The notes under the pieces were generated by a model that did not search any database, was not told the origin of the DNA, and worked only from the letters and a program-made list of their open reading frames with translations. A DNA stretch of 56,458 nt, taken from NCBI RefSeq assembly GCF_000712295.1, contig NZ_JMKI01000012.1, positions 1 through 56,458 of the forward strand, written 5' to 3'. The DNA is from Synergistes jonesii. GTDB taxonomy: Bacteria; Synergistota; Synergistia; Synergistales; Synergistaceae. Made by a program: the position numbers and the translations under genes. Of this stretch, positions 24,191-31,860 are shown one piece after another; the stretch's first letter is position 1; the number at the start of each line of letters is the position of its first letter.

Positions 24191-25353
24191 GAGACTTCAT
24201 CTGCGGCAAAATAAAAAAGATAAAGCCGTCGGGTATCCGCCGCCTCTTCGACATAGCGAGCGAGATACCGGACGTCATATCGCTCGGCGTGGGCGAGCCC
24301 GACTTCGACACGCCGTGGCACATACGCGAAGAGGGCATCTACTCGCTGCACAAGGGGCGCACCTTCTACACCTCCAACTCCGGGCTCATCGAGCTGCGCG
24401 CCGAGATAGCGGCCTTCATGCGCCGTAAATACGGCCTGACCTACGACCCGGAAAAAGAAATAGTGGTGACGGTCGGAGGCAGCGAGGCGATAGACATAGC
24501 CCTGCGCGCGACGCTGGACCCCGGCGACGAGGTAGCCTACCCAGAGCCCTGCTTCGTCTCCTACGAGCCCTGCATACTGCTCTCCGACGGCGTCCCCGTG
24601 CCGATAGCGCTCTCGTCTGAGACGGAATTCCGCCTCACGCCGGAGCTTCTGGAAGCGGCGGTCACGCCGAAGACGAAAGCGCTGCTGATATCCTACCCCA
24701 ACAACCCGACGGGCGCGATAATGGAACGCGAAGACCTCGAAAAACTTGCGCCGGTGATCCTGAAACACGACCTTTTAGTGATATCCGACGAAATCTACAG
24801 CGAGCTGTCGTACAAAGAGCGCCACGTCAGCATAGCGTCGCTGCCCGGCATGCGCGAGCGCACGGTAGTGATAAACGGATTTTCGAAATCCTACGCGATG
24901 ACCGGCTGGCGTCTGGGTTTCGCCTGTGCGCCGGCGGAAATAATAAAATATATGCTTAAGGTGCATCAGTTCGGCATAATGTCGGCACCGACGATGAGCC
25001 AGTACGCGGCAGTATCGGCGCTTAGGAACGGGGATAAAGACATAGCGGTGATGGCGGAGTCCTACAATCAGAGGCGGCGCTTCCTGATGGAGCGCTTCCG
25101 CGAGATGAAGCTGCCCTGCTTCGAACCTTACGGCGCCTTCTACGCCTTTCCCGACATATCGGAATTCGGCATGAGCTCGGAAGAATTCTGCGAGGCTCTG
25201 CTTAAGGCGGAAAACGTAGCTGTAGTCCCTGGTTCGGCGTTCGGGGCCTGCGGAGACGGGCACGTAAGGATTTCCTACGCCTATTCGATAGAAGCGCTGA
25301 AAGAGGCTATGTCGCGCCTCGCGCGCTTTGTGGAGAAGATGCGTGCGAAATAG
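24187..25353 (+). CDS. Class I pyridoxal-phosphate aminotransferase
   Basis: 388 residues. Typical segments are VISLGVGEPDFDTPWHIREE, YTSNSGLIELRAEIA, SYPNNPTGAIM and the PLP lysine Lys234 in NGFSKSYAMTGWRLGF, then a C-terminal RISYAYS arginine site. It belongs to the aspartate/alanine/aromatic aminotransferase group. Pairing with an Lrp gene by a 4-nt overlap is common in amino-acid fermenters and archaea. The substrate cannot be fixed from sequence. Confidence 0.92.
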   Translation: MRDFICGKIKKIKPSGIRRLFDIASEIPDVISLGVGEPDFDTPWHIREEGIYSLHKGRTFYTSNSGLIELRAEIAAFMRRKYGLTYDPEKEIVVTVGGSEAIDIALRATLDPGDEVAYPEPCFVSYEPCILLSDGVPVPIALSSETEFRLTPELLEAAVTPKTKALLISYPNNPTGAIMEREDLEKLAPVILKHDLLVISDEIYSELSYKERHVSIASLPGMRERTVVINGFSKSYAMTGWRLGFACAPAEIIKYMLKVHQFGIMSAPTMSQYAAVSALRNGDKDIAVMAESYNQRRRFLMERFREMKLPCFEPYGAFYAFPDISEFGMSSEEFCEALLKAENVAVVPGSAFGACGDGHVRISYAYSIEALKEAMSRLARFVEKMRAK

Positions 25354-25375
25354 CCGCATCCGGAGAAAGAATATC

Positions 25376-25421
25376 AAAAAAAGCTCCGCCTGTTTCTGTG
25401 GGCGAAGCTCTTTTTTTATTA
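25376..25421. terminator. Bidirectional terminator between convergent genes
   Basis: A GC-rich hairpin AAAGCTCCGCC / GGGCGAAGCTCTTT with an A-run before and a T7 run after (25376-25419). It serves the aminotransferase on plus and the sigma-like gene on minus, whose last codons it overlaps. Confidence 0.78.
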
Positions 25422-25913
25422 GGAGGCCGCGTCTATCAGTTCCTTAAGCTTGTGGCGAATCTTTTTCAGCCTTGCGGCGACGGCCTGCTGGCTTATGCCG
25501 AGCGTCTCGGCGATCTCCTTCTGCGTGAAGCCCTCCATCAATGCCTGCGTCATGTCGAGCTCTTCCTGCGACAGCGCGCGGAAGAGCATTTCGCGAAGCT
25601 CGGCCTCGCCGTATTTTTCATCCTCCGCGCCCTGCGTTTCCTCTATTTCTTCAAGCAGCAGCTCCTCTCCGTCGGCGCGGAAGCGCCTCATCCTCGACGC
25701 AGCGTCGCGCACAGCGGCGGGCAGGCGCTTCTTGAGGAAGAGCGGCAGCCATTTCATATCGCGGCACTTGCCGGCGAGGATTATCAGCGCGAGATAGCCC
25801 TCCTGGACGAGATCCTCGAAATCCGCCCCGCGCCCCTGATAGCGCTTCGCGACGGAGAGCACGAGCGGCGTAAATTTTTCCGCTATATCCTCCATCGTGC
25901 GGAAGTCAGCCAT
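25419..25913 (-). CDS. Sigma-70-like RNA polymerase sigma factor (small)
   Basis: A 164-residue protein with a sigma region-2-like part (FTPLVLSVAKRYQGRGADFE then DLVQEGYLALI) and a region-4 helix-turn-helix at the C-terminal end (MEGFTQKEIAETLGISQQAV then AARLKKIRHKLKELI). It overlaps the M15 peptidase gene upstream by 8 nt, so it is the last gene of the minus-strand operon. It may direct polymerase to its own operon promoter. No anti-sigma gene is visible. Similar sigma-like proteins occur in phage-derived or conserved small operons. Confidence 0.82.
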   Translation of the reverse strand: MADFRTMEDIAEKFTPLVLSVAKRYQGRGADFEDLVQEGYLALIILAGKCRDMKWLPLFLKKRLPAAVRDAASRMRRFRADGEELLLEEIEETQGAEDEKYGEAELREMLFRALSQEELDMTQALMEGFTQKEIAETLGISQQAVAARLKKIRHKLKELIDAAS

Positions 25914-26253
25914 CCGAGACCTCCATATGTACGAAGGAGCGCGCGGGGTAGGCGATCGTCCTGCTGAAGCCGGATTCTGCGGCCTTAGCGCGCAGCGTCT
26001 CCTGAAATTCTGGCGCGGCCGCTACGTCGGCGGCGAGGCCGCGCATATGCAGGCTGCCTTTCACGCCGCCGACGGCTTTGTTGTGCGGCGCGCAGCGGTA
26101 GCCGCTCGTTATTATTATCGGGCGCGAAAGGCTGTCGCGCAGCTTCTGAAGCGCGACGACGAGCCGCCTGTGCACGATGACCGCGTGACAGCAGGGGCAT
26201 TGGAATTCGCGCAGATTAAAATTAGGGGATATCTGAAAGTCGTTCAGACGCAT
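25906..26253 (-). CDS. Peptidase M15-type (D-Ala-D-Ala carboxypeptidase-like) protein
   Basis: A 115-residue zinc peptidase domain of the M15_3 type, found in phage endolysins and cell-wall carboxypeptidases. It starts FQISPNFNLREFQCPCCHAV. The zinc ligands are in SGYRCAPHNKAVGG, SLHMRGLAADV (His and Asp) and FVHMEV (His). No signal peptide is visible, so export would need another route such as a holin. YvrJ, encoded just upstream, is a small membrane protein. Confidence 0.85.
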   Translation of the reverse strand: MRLNDFQISPNFNLREFQCPCCHAVIVHRRLVVALQKLRDSLSRPIIITSGYRCAPHNKAVGGVKGSLHMRGLAADVAAAPEFQETLRAKAAESGFSRTIAYPARSFVHMEVSDG

Positions 26254-26371
26254 GTTAGTGACCCTCCTTTGCGGGGTGCCTGCTTGTTTTTTTGAAATTT
26301 TTGGGGGAGTCGGCCGCCATACGGCGCGGGGGGCGCTGCGCGCATGCCGCAGCGCCGCTGAGATCGCTTTG

Positions 26372-26521
26372 TTACTTCTGGGACAGCTTTTCGATAACCG
26401 AGCCGAGGCTTATCACGGCTTTCGTCAGCTCTTCGAGCCGCTTCTCCATCCTGATCAGCAGAAATGAGGCGACGGCTATCGAAAACCCGGTCTGTACGAT
26501 GCTGCCTATCAGCTCGTCCAT
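26372..26521 (-). CDS. YvrJ-family small membrane protein
   Basis: 49 residues: MDELIGSIVQTGFSIAVASF is one hydrophobic helix, then a charged helix LIRMEKRLEELTKAVISLG. The ATG at 26521 follows GGAGGG. The longer frame to 26638 has no site. This size and pattern match the YvrJ family, named from Bacillus subtilis, of unknown function and holin-like in appearance. The 118-bp gap to the M15 gene contains no other frame. Confidence 0.8.
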   Translation of the reverse strand: MDELIGSIVQTGFSIAVASFLLIRMEKRLEELTKAVISLGSVIEKLSQK

Positions 26522-26689
26522 CAAACGTCCCTCCTTTCGTTGTTTTTTTGAACGTTCGGGGATAGTAGGGGAATTTTCATCGTGTAATCGACATACTTTG
26601 TAATCTTTTTGTTTTATGAAGTTACTATATGTTATCAAAACGTGCCGGGCTTTTCAAGCGGCGATTGGAAATTCTCCACGGTTTTTTCA

Positions 26690-26723
26690 AAGGCGGGAAG
26701 GGGAGGCCCCCTTCCCGCGCCGC
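26690..26723 (-). terminator. Hairpin between DUF2922 and YvrJ genes
   Basis: A strong GC stem GGCGGGAAGGGGAGG / CCCCCTTCCCGC spanning 26692-26720. On the minus strand only TTT follows, so it may act as a partial terminator or processing site inside the operon. Confidence 0.5.
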
Positions 26724-26724
26724 G

Positions 26725-26955
26725 TTACACGCCCGCCGCGGCTATGTCGATCGCGCTCTCGCTGCGGTCGATGAGCACGGCGGAGTCGCAGGAGACGAGC
26801 GTCACGTCGAAGGGCTGCTGCGCGAGTATCAGATCGGCGGCGCTTTTGACCCTGGCCGCGCCTCCCTCGCCGAGAAGCGTCGGGTCGGCGTAGTTCAGGC
26901 TGAGCGCGAAGCTCTTGCCCGCCTCGGTCGTGAATGTCATCTTAAGCGTCTTCAT
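26725..26955 (-). CDS. DUF2922 family protein
   Basis: A 76-residue protein starting MKTLKMTFTTEAGKSFALSL and containing NYADPTLLGEGGAARVKSAA, a pattern matching DUF2922. These are small proteins found next to DUF1659 and YvrJ in Gram-positive and related genomes. AAGGAGGTG precedes the ATG. The function is unknown; it looks like a soluble beta-rich protein. Confidence 0.8.
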   Translation of the reverse strand: MKTLKMTFTTEAGKSFALSLNYADPTLLGEGGAARVKSAADLILAQQPFDVTLVSCDSAVLIDRSESAIDIAAAGV

Positions 26956-26995
26956 TTATCTTCACCTCCTTTCGCTCAAAAGTACCGCTTCGGCG

Positions 26996-27214
26996 TTACT
27001 CGCTTTCGAGAACGCCGGTGTCGTACTTCTTCACGGAGACGACGGGGTATTCGAAGAGCCCGCCGAGCGACGCCGCGAGAGCTCCGAGCGCGTCGGCCCC
27101 GGCTCCCGCGCCGATCTTAGCGACGGAAACGCTCTTCGTCACGCTTTCGCCGTCGGCGCCCCCGAGGGTGAGCGTGAAGCGCAGCGATGTGGAAAGATGC
27201 CTTACGTTAGCCAT
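26996..27214 (-). CDS. DUF1659 family protein
   Basis: 72 residues from ATG at 27214 (an earlier GTG at 27223 lies inside the AGGAGGTG site). The sequence MANVRHLSTSLRFTLTLGGA, ending FEYPVVSVKKYDTGVLES, fits DUF1659. It is the first gene of the minus-strand set, 40 nt before DUF2922. The role is unknown. Confidence 0.78.
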   Translation of the reverse strand: MANVRHLSTSLRFTLTLGGADGESVTKSVSVAKIGAGAGADALGALAASLGGLFEYPVVSVKKYDTGVLESE

Positions 27215-27368
27215 TTCCTTCACCTCCTTTCTTAGTCTGATAACAATAAAAGTGTGCCTGAGGAGACGGTTTTACAAACGGGAAATATAAATTTTTAAGA
27301 AAGCCTGAGGCCTCCGTAGCCCTCTTTTACTATATAATTGTGCGGTAGAGAAGAAAGAGGAGGCGGTC
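27215..27368. promoter_or_regulatory. Divergent promoter region (DUF1659 operon / DUF2284 gene)
   Basis: 154 bp between two divergent genes. A TATAAT at 27333-27338 is a candidate -10 for the plus-strand gene, with a poor -35. On the minus strand the region is AT-rich around 27280-27300, but no clear promoter matches sigma-70. That would fit use of the operon's own sigma factor. Confidence 0.45.
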
Positions 27369-27971
27369 TTGTTGGAAAAATATTCGGTCGAAAGATTTTC
27401 AGCTCTCTGCGACGCCGGCGATTTTACCGCGTCGTGCGTCGACGTCCCGAAGTTCCTCGGCTTCTGCCGCGAATGTCCGAACTACGGCAACAACTGGATG
27501 TGCCCGCCTTTCGATTTCGACCCTATGACGATATGGAGCTACTGCGGCAAGATTCGCCTTGCCGTCGTTCGTATAAAGCCGGAGGGGGAAAGCGCCGCGA
27601 GCGCCGAAGAGCGCGCGCTCAAGATTATCGGCGCGGAAAAGAGAAAGCTGCTTCTGGAGCTGCTTGACGAAGAAAAGAGGATAAGGGGCGGAGTTTCCTG
27701 CTCCGCGGGCTCCTGCGACCTTTGCGAAAAGTGTGCGCGGACGGAGGGAAAGCCGTGCCGAAACCCCCAGATGGCGCGCCATTCGATAGAATCACTCGGC
27801 GCCGATGTTTCGATCGCACTGAAAAAATATCTCGGACTCGAGATCAGCTGGATAAAGGAGGGCAAAATGCCGGAGTATCTGACCCTCGCGGCGGCGTTGC
27901 TGCTGCCGAAGGAAAACGACGCCACAATAACTTCGCTGCGCCACCGTTCTCCTTTGTATTTGCCGCGCTGA
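27369..27971 (+). CDS. DUF2284 predicted metal-binding protein
   Basis: 200 residues with many cysteines: FLGFCRECPNYGNNWMCPPF (residues about 34-53) and CSAGSCDLCEKCARTEGKPC (about 116-135). These are the two conserved clusters of DUF2284, which probably bind Fe-S or zinc. The family lies near corrinoid and methyltransferase genes in some anaerobes. TTG start at 27369 follows AGAGGAGGCGG. The function is unknown. Confidence 0.85.
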   Translation: MLEKYSVERFSALCDAGDFTASCVDVPKFLGFCRECPNYGNNWMCPPFDFDPMTIWSYCGKIRLAVVRIKPEGESAASAEERALKIIGAEKRKLLLELLDEEKRIRGGVSCSAGSCDLCEKCARTEGKPCRNPQMARHSIESLGADVSIALKKYLGLEISWIKEGKMPEYLTLAAALLLPKENDATITSLRHRSPLYLPR

Positions 27972-28019
27972 TTGGTATAATTGTTTTGTCGATATCCTAT
28001 TGACGCAGGGGGAATGCCT

Positions 28020-28748
28020 ATGTACGTTAAAAAAATCATCGCGGCGGCCCTCGCGGCCGCCCTCCTTTCGGCGCCGCTGCCGGCGCTCGCCGCCATTTCC
28101 CAGGCGGACGCCGCGAGGATATGGAAAAAAGTCGCGCGACCGACCGAACTGACCTCTCTGCCCTTTTACGTAAAAAACGAAGATTCGCCGAACGCGTGGG
28201 TGACGAACGGCGAATCCGTCACCGTGACCACGGGGCTGCTCAAGCTGCTTGAGGATGATTCGGAGCTTTACGCGGTCTTCGCGCACGAGGCCGGACACGT
28301 CAAGCTGAACCACGTAGCCAAAACCAGGACGCGCATGACCGGCCTTTCGCTGGCGGCCGCCCTCTTCGGCCAGTTTTTTGGCGGAGGGCTTGCGGGCACG
28401 GCGGCGAACGTCGGAGCCAACCTGGCATACTCAGGATGGAGCCGAGAGCAGGAGATCGAGGCCGACGACTATTCGGTCGATCTCGCCGTGAAGAACGGCG
28501 AGGACCCGATGGGTATGTATAACGCTATCGCGCGCCTCTCGAAGGTGAACAAGACCGAGCCGAGCGGCTTCAACTCGCACCCGCCGGACGACCGCCGTAT
28601 GCTCCATATAAAGAACAAGATACTCGCGGTGAAGCCGGACGCCAAATTCCCGGAGGAAGAGAAAGCGCGGGAATACCCGGACGACGAGGAGTATCGGCGG
28701 GAGGAGAAGCTCGTGCAGGAGGAATCCAAAGGGCAGCAGGAAAATTAA
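28020..28748 (+). CDS. M48-family metalloprotease, exported
   Basis: 242 residues. An N-terminal signal peptide (MYVKKIIAAALAAALLSAPL then PALA) is followed by a mature domain. The zinc motif HEAGHVKLNH is near residue 85. The third ligand lies in REQEIEADDYSVDLAV. The C-terminal end is charged and probably disordered. It resembles the periplasmic BepA/LoiP-type M48 quality-control proteases, though shorter. ATG at 28020 is favoured by the GGGGGA spacing. Confidence 0.9.
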   Translation: MYVKKIIAAALAAALLSAPLPALAAISQADAARIWKKVARPTELTSLPFYVKNEDSPNAWVTNGESVTVTTGLLKLLEDDSELYAVFAHEAGHVKLNHVAKTRTRMTGLSLAAALFGQFFGGGLAGTAANVGANLAYSGWSREQEIEADDYSVDLAVKNGEDPMGMYNAIARLSKVNKTEPSGFNSHPPDDRRMLHIKNKILAVKPDAKFPEEEKAREYPDDEEYRREEKLVQEESKGQQEN

Positions 28749-28762
28749 AAGTTTACAGTGGC

Positions 28763-28788
28763 AGGCCGCCTCCAAGGCGGCCTTTTTC
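28763..28788 (+). terminator. Terminator after the M48 gene
   Basis: GGCCGCC / GGCGGCC stem with TCCAA loop and a T5 tail at 28764-28787. Confidence 0.85.
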
Positions 28789-28856
28789 TGCGCAAGCCGG
28801 CGCGTCGCACGTACAAATGTATGATAGGCGAATGTATTTAAATGGGAGGAATAGGG

Positions 28857-29627
28857 ATGGCGGGTTTGATTCTTAAACAAGACAGGAAAAAGGAAAGCAA
28901 AAAAAAGATAGTCTCCGACAAGCTCAGGGAGCTGATAGAAACGAACTCCTTAGCGCAGGGGGACAAGCTCCCGTCGGAGCGCGAGCTCGCGCAGAGGCTC
29001 GGCGTAAGCCGCAACGTCCTTCGCGAGGCGGTCGTCTCCCTCTCCTCCGAGGGTATCCTCGAAGTCCGCGAGCGCCAGGGGATATTCGTGAAGAACGCCG
29101 AAGGCTACGGCGTGCTCGAATCCCTTCAGGGGATACAGCTCCTGCCGGCCGACTTCATCCTCTACCAGCTCGAAGTGCGCACGATAATTTCCGTGCCGGC
29201 CGCGCGGCTCGCGGCGCAGCGCCGCACCGACGAAGACATACGCAAGCTGCACGAATGCTACGAATCCTTCGCCGCGTGCCCCTATTCGACCCCGGAGGAG
29301 CTGGAGCAGAGCGGGAAGTGGGAGGCGCTGCTGCACCACCTCGTGACGGAGGCCGCGCATAATCCTATACTCTCGAGGATAAACGAAAGCGTCAACGCGC
29401 TCGTCGAAAAAAATAATCTCATACTCCACCCGAACCTCGTCACCGAGGGCGGATGGATGCCGCATATAATCGCGCAGCACGCGAAGATAATAAAGGCCAT
29501 AGAGGAAAGGGATTCTAAGTCCGCCGGCGACGTGCTGCAGGAGCATATGATGGAATCCGTCAAAATGATGAGCGAAAGGCATCCCGAAGTCGTCGCGAGA
29601 ATATCGAGCCCCATACTTCTGATGTAG
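28857..29627 (+). CDS. FadR/GntR-family transcriptional regulator
   Basis: 256 residues. The N-terminal GntR winged helix covers about residues 12-75 (VSDKLRELIETNSLAQGDKL, LAQRLGVSRNVLREAVVSLS). The C-terminal FadR-type all-helical FCD domain is about residues 90-240. Such regulators usually bind a small carboxylate. ATG at 28857 follows GGGAGGAATAGGG. It lies directly upstream of the methyltransferase operon, whose promoter has a palindrome. Confidence 0.9.
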   Translation: MAGLILKQDRKKESKKKIVSDKLRELIETNSLAQGDKLPSERELAQRLGVSRNVLREAVVSLSSEGILEVRERQGIFVKNAEGYGVLESLQGIQLLPADFILYQLEVRTIISVPAARLAAQRRTDEDIRKLHECYESFAACPYSTPEELEQSGKWEALLHHLVTEAAHNPILSRINESVNALVEKNNLILHPNLVTEGGWMPHIIAQHAKIIKAIEERDSKSAGDVLQEHMMESVKMMSERHPEVVARISSPILLM

Positions 29628-29796
29628 CGTCGTGGCTTCAGGAAAAACGGACCATCCCGGCCGCGCCCTGGCATTTTCAGCCGCGCGGCTTTTTCGTCGG
29701 CGCGCCGCCGGCCTTCGCGAGCCTCTGTCCCCCAAAATGCAGTAAAATAAAAATTCCCAGATTATCCGAAAAAATCTTTAAAAATCCGCGCGATAT

Positions 29797-29867
29797 ATAG
29801 ACAAAGTCTATGGATAAATCGCGATTTTGATATTATAGTAGACTGGTTTTTAATAGAACATGTTCTA
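29797..29867 (+). promoter_or_regulatory. Promoter and palindromic operators before the methyltransferase operon
   Basis: A candidate promoter TTGATA (29827-29832), 17 bp, TTAATA (29850-29855). A perfect 14-bp palindrome TAGAACATGTTCTA at 29854-29867 overlaps the -10 and start site. A second inverted repeat ATAGAC-AAA-GTCTAT lies around 29797-29811. The palindrome is well placed for repression by the FadR-type protein just upstream, which is an inference. The rest of the 405-bp spacer to 30032 holds no gene. Confidence 0.6.
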
Positions 29868-30032
29868 CTAAAAAACGAAGGCGCATGTCGTTCTGGATGG
29901 AATATTTTAATTATTTATTGCTGATTTGCAGGATTTATCCGCAGATTTTAAAACCGGATAGGATGAATGCACGGCGTTTCGACGTAGAAGGGCGATAAAA
30001 ACTATAATTTCCTACTAAAGGAGTGAGGCCAT

Positions 30033-31406
30033 ATGCCGACAGGAAAAGAACTTGTAAGGGCGGCGCTGCAATTTCAGAAAGTAGAGAGGATCCCGTGGGT
30101 CCCCTTCACAGGGGTCCATGTCGCGAAGCTCCTCGGCATGGATGCGGAAAGCTACTTAAAAGACCCTGACGCGATCGTGAAGGGCGTCGTAGCGGCCGCC
30201 GAAAGATATAAGGCGGACGGCGTGTGCTCGGTCTTCGACTTACAGGCCGAAGCCGAGGCGCTCGGCTGTGAGCTTAAATGGTCGAAAAACAACCCGCCGG
30301 CGGTCGTCGGACACGTGCTCGAAGGGGGAAAGAGCGTCGCCGACCTGCCGGAATTCACTAAGGATAAGGGAAGAATCCCGCAGTGCCTCGAGGCTACTAA
30401 GAAGATAGTCGACGCGATAGGGGACAAGACGGCCGTCTTCGCGCTTGTGTGCGGGCCGTTCACTCTGGCGCTCCACCTCGCGGGGCAGACCTTCATCACG
30501 GACCTCATCACCGCCCCCGACAAAGCCAAGGAAGTCCTTGACTACGCCGCGCAGATCGTCGTTAAAATGTCAGAATGGTACATCGACGACTGCGCCGTGG
30601 ACGCCATAGCCGTCGTGGACCCGATGACGAGCCAGATATCGCCGCGCCATTTCAGGCGCTTCGTATCGCCGGCGGTCGAGCCGGTCATCAAGGCCGTGCG
30701 GGCCAAGAATACGCTGATCACCCTCTTCTGCTGCGGCAACGCGACGAAGAACATCGAGCCGATGATGGAGTGCCGGCCGGACGGCATAGCGTTCGACGAA
30801 CAGGTCAGCCTTCCGTTCGCCAAGGAGCTCTCGGAAAAGTACAAAGTCGCCGTCGAAGGCAACCTGGCCCTTACTACGACGCTGCTCTTTGGTTCGCCGC
30901 TGGAATGCGTAAACGAGGCCAAGGAGAGAATGGCGGCCGGCGGCAAAGAAGGCTATATCCTTTCGCCCGGCTGCGACCTGCCCTTCGATACGCCTTTCTA
31001 CAACCTTGAAGCGATCGGCGACTATGTCCGCGACGGCAAAGAGCCGGACAAAAACGCCGGATACACCTCGCTGGAGGACGCCCTGCAGCAGTGCGCCGAG
31101 AGCGGCCAGGACCTTGAAGACGTTGATATCGTCCCCGGCAGGGTCTTCATCGAGATCGTGACGCTCGACAGCGAAGGTTGCGCACCGTGCCAGTACATGG
31201 TGGAAGCGGTGAAGAATGTCCAGGACAAATACGGAGACAAACTCATATGGAGGGAGTCTCTGATCAAGAGCGTGGCCGGCATACGCCGGACGCAGAAGCT
31301 CGGCGTTTCCACGCTGCCGACGATGCTCATCAACAACGAGGTGGTATTCGACAATATCATTCCCTCTGCGGAAGAGCTCTGCAAGGAGATCGACAAGAGG
31401 CTGTAG
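30033..31406 (+). CDS. Uroporphyrinogen-decarboxylase-family methyltransferase fused to a thioredoxin-like domain
   Basis: 457 residues. Residues 1 to about 340 form a URO-D/MtaA-CmuA-type TIM barrel, the family of corrinoid:thiol methyltransferases. The start GKELVRAALQFQKVERIPWV and the segment YILSPGCDLPFDTPFYNLEA are typical. The metal site usually written HxC appears as LFCCGNATKNI, with Phe in place of His. Residues about 365-457 are a thioredoxin-like domain with Cys383 and Cys386 (GCAPCQ) and a GVSTLPTMLIN strand. The fusion suggests that a disulfide or bound thiol serves as methyl acceptor or reductant. It sits upstream of a corrinoid activator. The substrate is unknown. Confidence 0.88.
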   Translation: MPTGKELVRAALQFQKVERIPWVPFTGVHVAKLLGMDAESYLKDPDAIVKGVVAAAERYKADGVCSVFDLQAEAEALGCELKWSKNNPPAVVGHVLEGGKSVADLPEFTKDKGRIPQCLEATKKIVDAIGDKTAVFALVCGPFTLALHLAGQTFITDLITAPDKAKEVLDYAAQIVVKMSEWYIDDCAVDAIAVVDPMTSQISPRHFRRFVSPAVEPVIKAVRAKNTLITLFCCGNATKNIEPMMECRPDGIAFDEQVSLPFAKELSEKYKVAVEGNLALTTTLLFGSPLECVNEAKERMAAGGKEGYILSPGCDLPFDTPFYNLEAIGDYVRDGKEPDKNAGYTSLEDALQQCAESGQDLEDVDIVPGRVFIEIVTLDSEGCAPCQYMVEAVKNVQDKYGDKLIWRESLIKSVAGIRRTQKLGVSTLPTMLINNEVVFDNIIPSAEELCKEIDKRL

Positions 31407-31860
31407 TCCCCGCTGCGCGCCGGAAAAGCGGACCTGAGGCGAAGCCCGCTTCGCGCGAATGCCGATCCTGCCATCCGCAGTACGGATAGAAAAATGCTAT
31501 TGAAAGGCCAAAAGCCGCGCTTTTGAAATTTTCAGAGGCGCGGATTTTATTTTTTGTTCGTACGGAGGCGCGCTGTTGAAAACGACGAACGGAAGAAGAT
31601 ACCGAAAATCGGCGCCGGCCGCTGCGATGGAAGCGCGGTCGGATTGAGGAAAGCCGCCGCCTTTGAGCTTTCCGGTAAAGAAAAAAATGTTGGCGCATGC
31701 GGATTTGAAGCTGAACAGTGAGATAATAGGTATAGGCGTGCTCGTGCCTTTCCATCGCATACAGACGCGAGGACGCCTATGCCGAGATAGCCGGCGGCGC
31801 GAGAAAGCTCCGTCCGGCGACGCATATTTATTTTGACGTTTCGGAAAGCGGGTGTGACAG
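31407..31860 (+). pseudogene. Non-coding or decayed stretch between methyltransferase and activator genes
   Basis: 454 bp without an intact gene. A terminator-like hairpin with arms CCGCGC (31515-31520) and GCGCGG (31538-31543), followed by a T-rich run, ends the upstream gene. Further on, one frame reads LAHADLKLNSEIIGIGVLVP. After a frameshift near 31768 another reads REDAYAEIAGGARKLRPATH and ends SESGCDR. That last frame stops at 31862-31864, overlapping the next gene's GTG start by GTGA. This looks like the tail of a lost gene. I do not recognise the family. Confidence 0.45.

Noticed and set aside
27973-28019. M48 protease start at 27981
   Set aside because: The signal peptide starts at 28020 with GGGGGA at the right spacing; the longer N-terminus would break the signal peptide.
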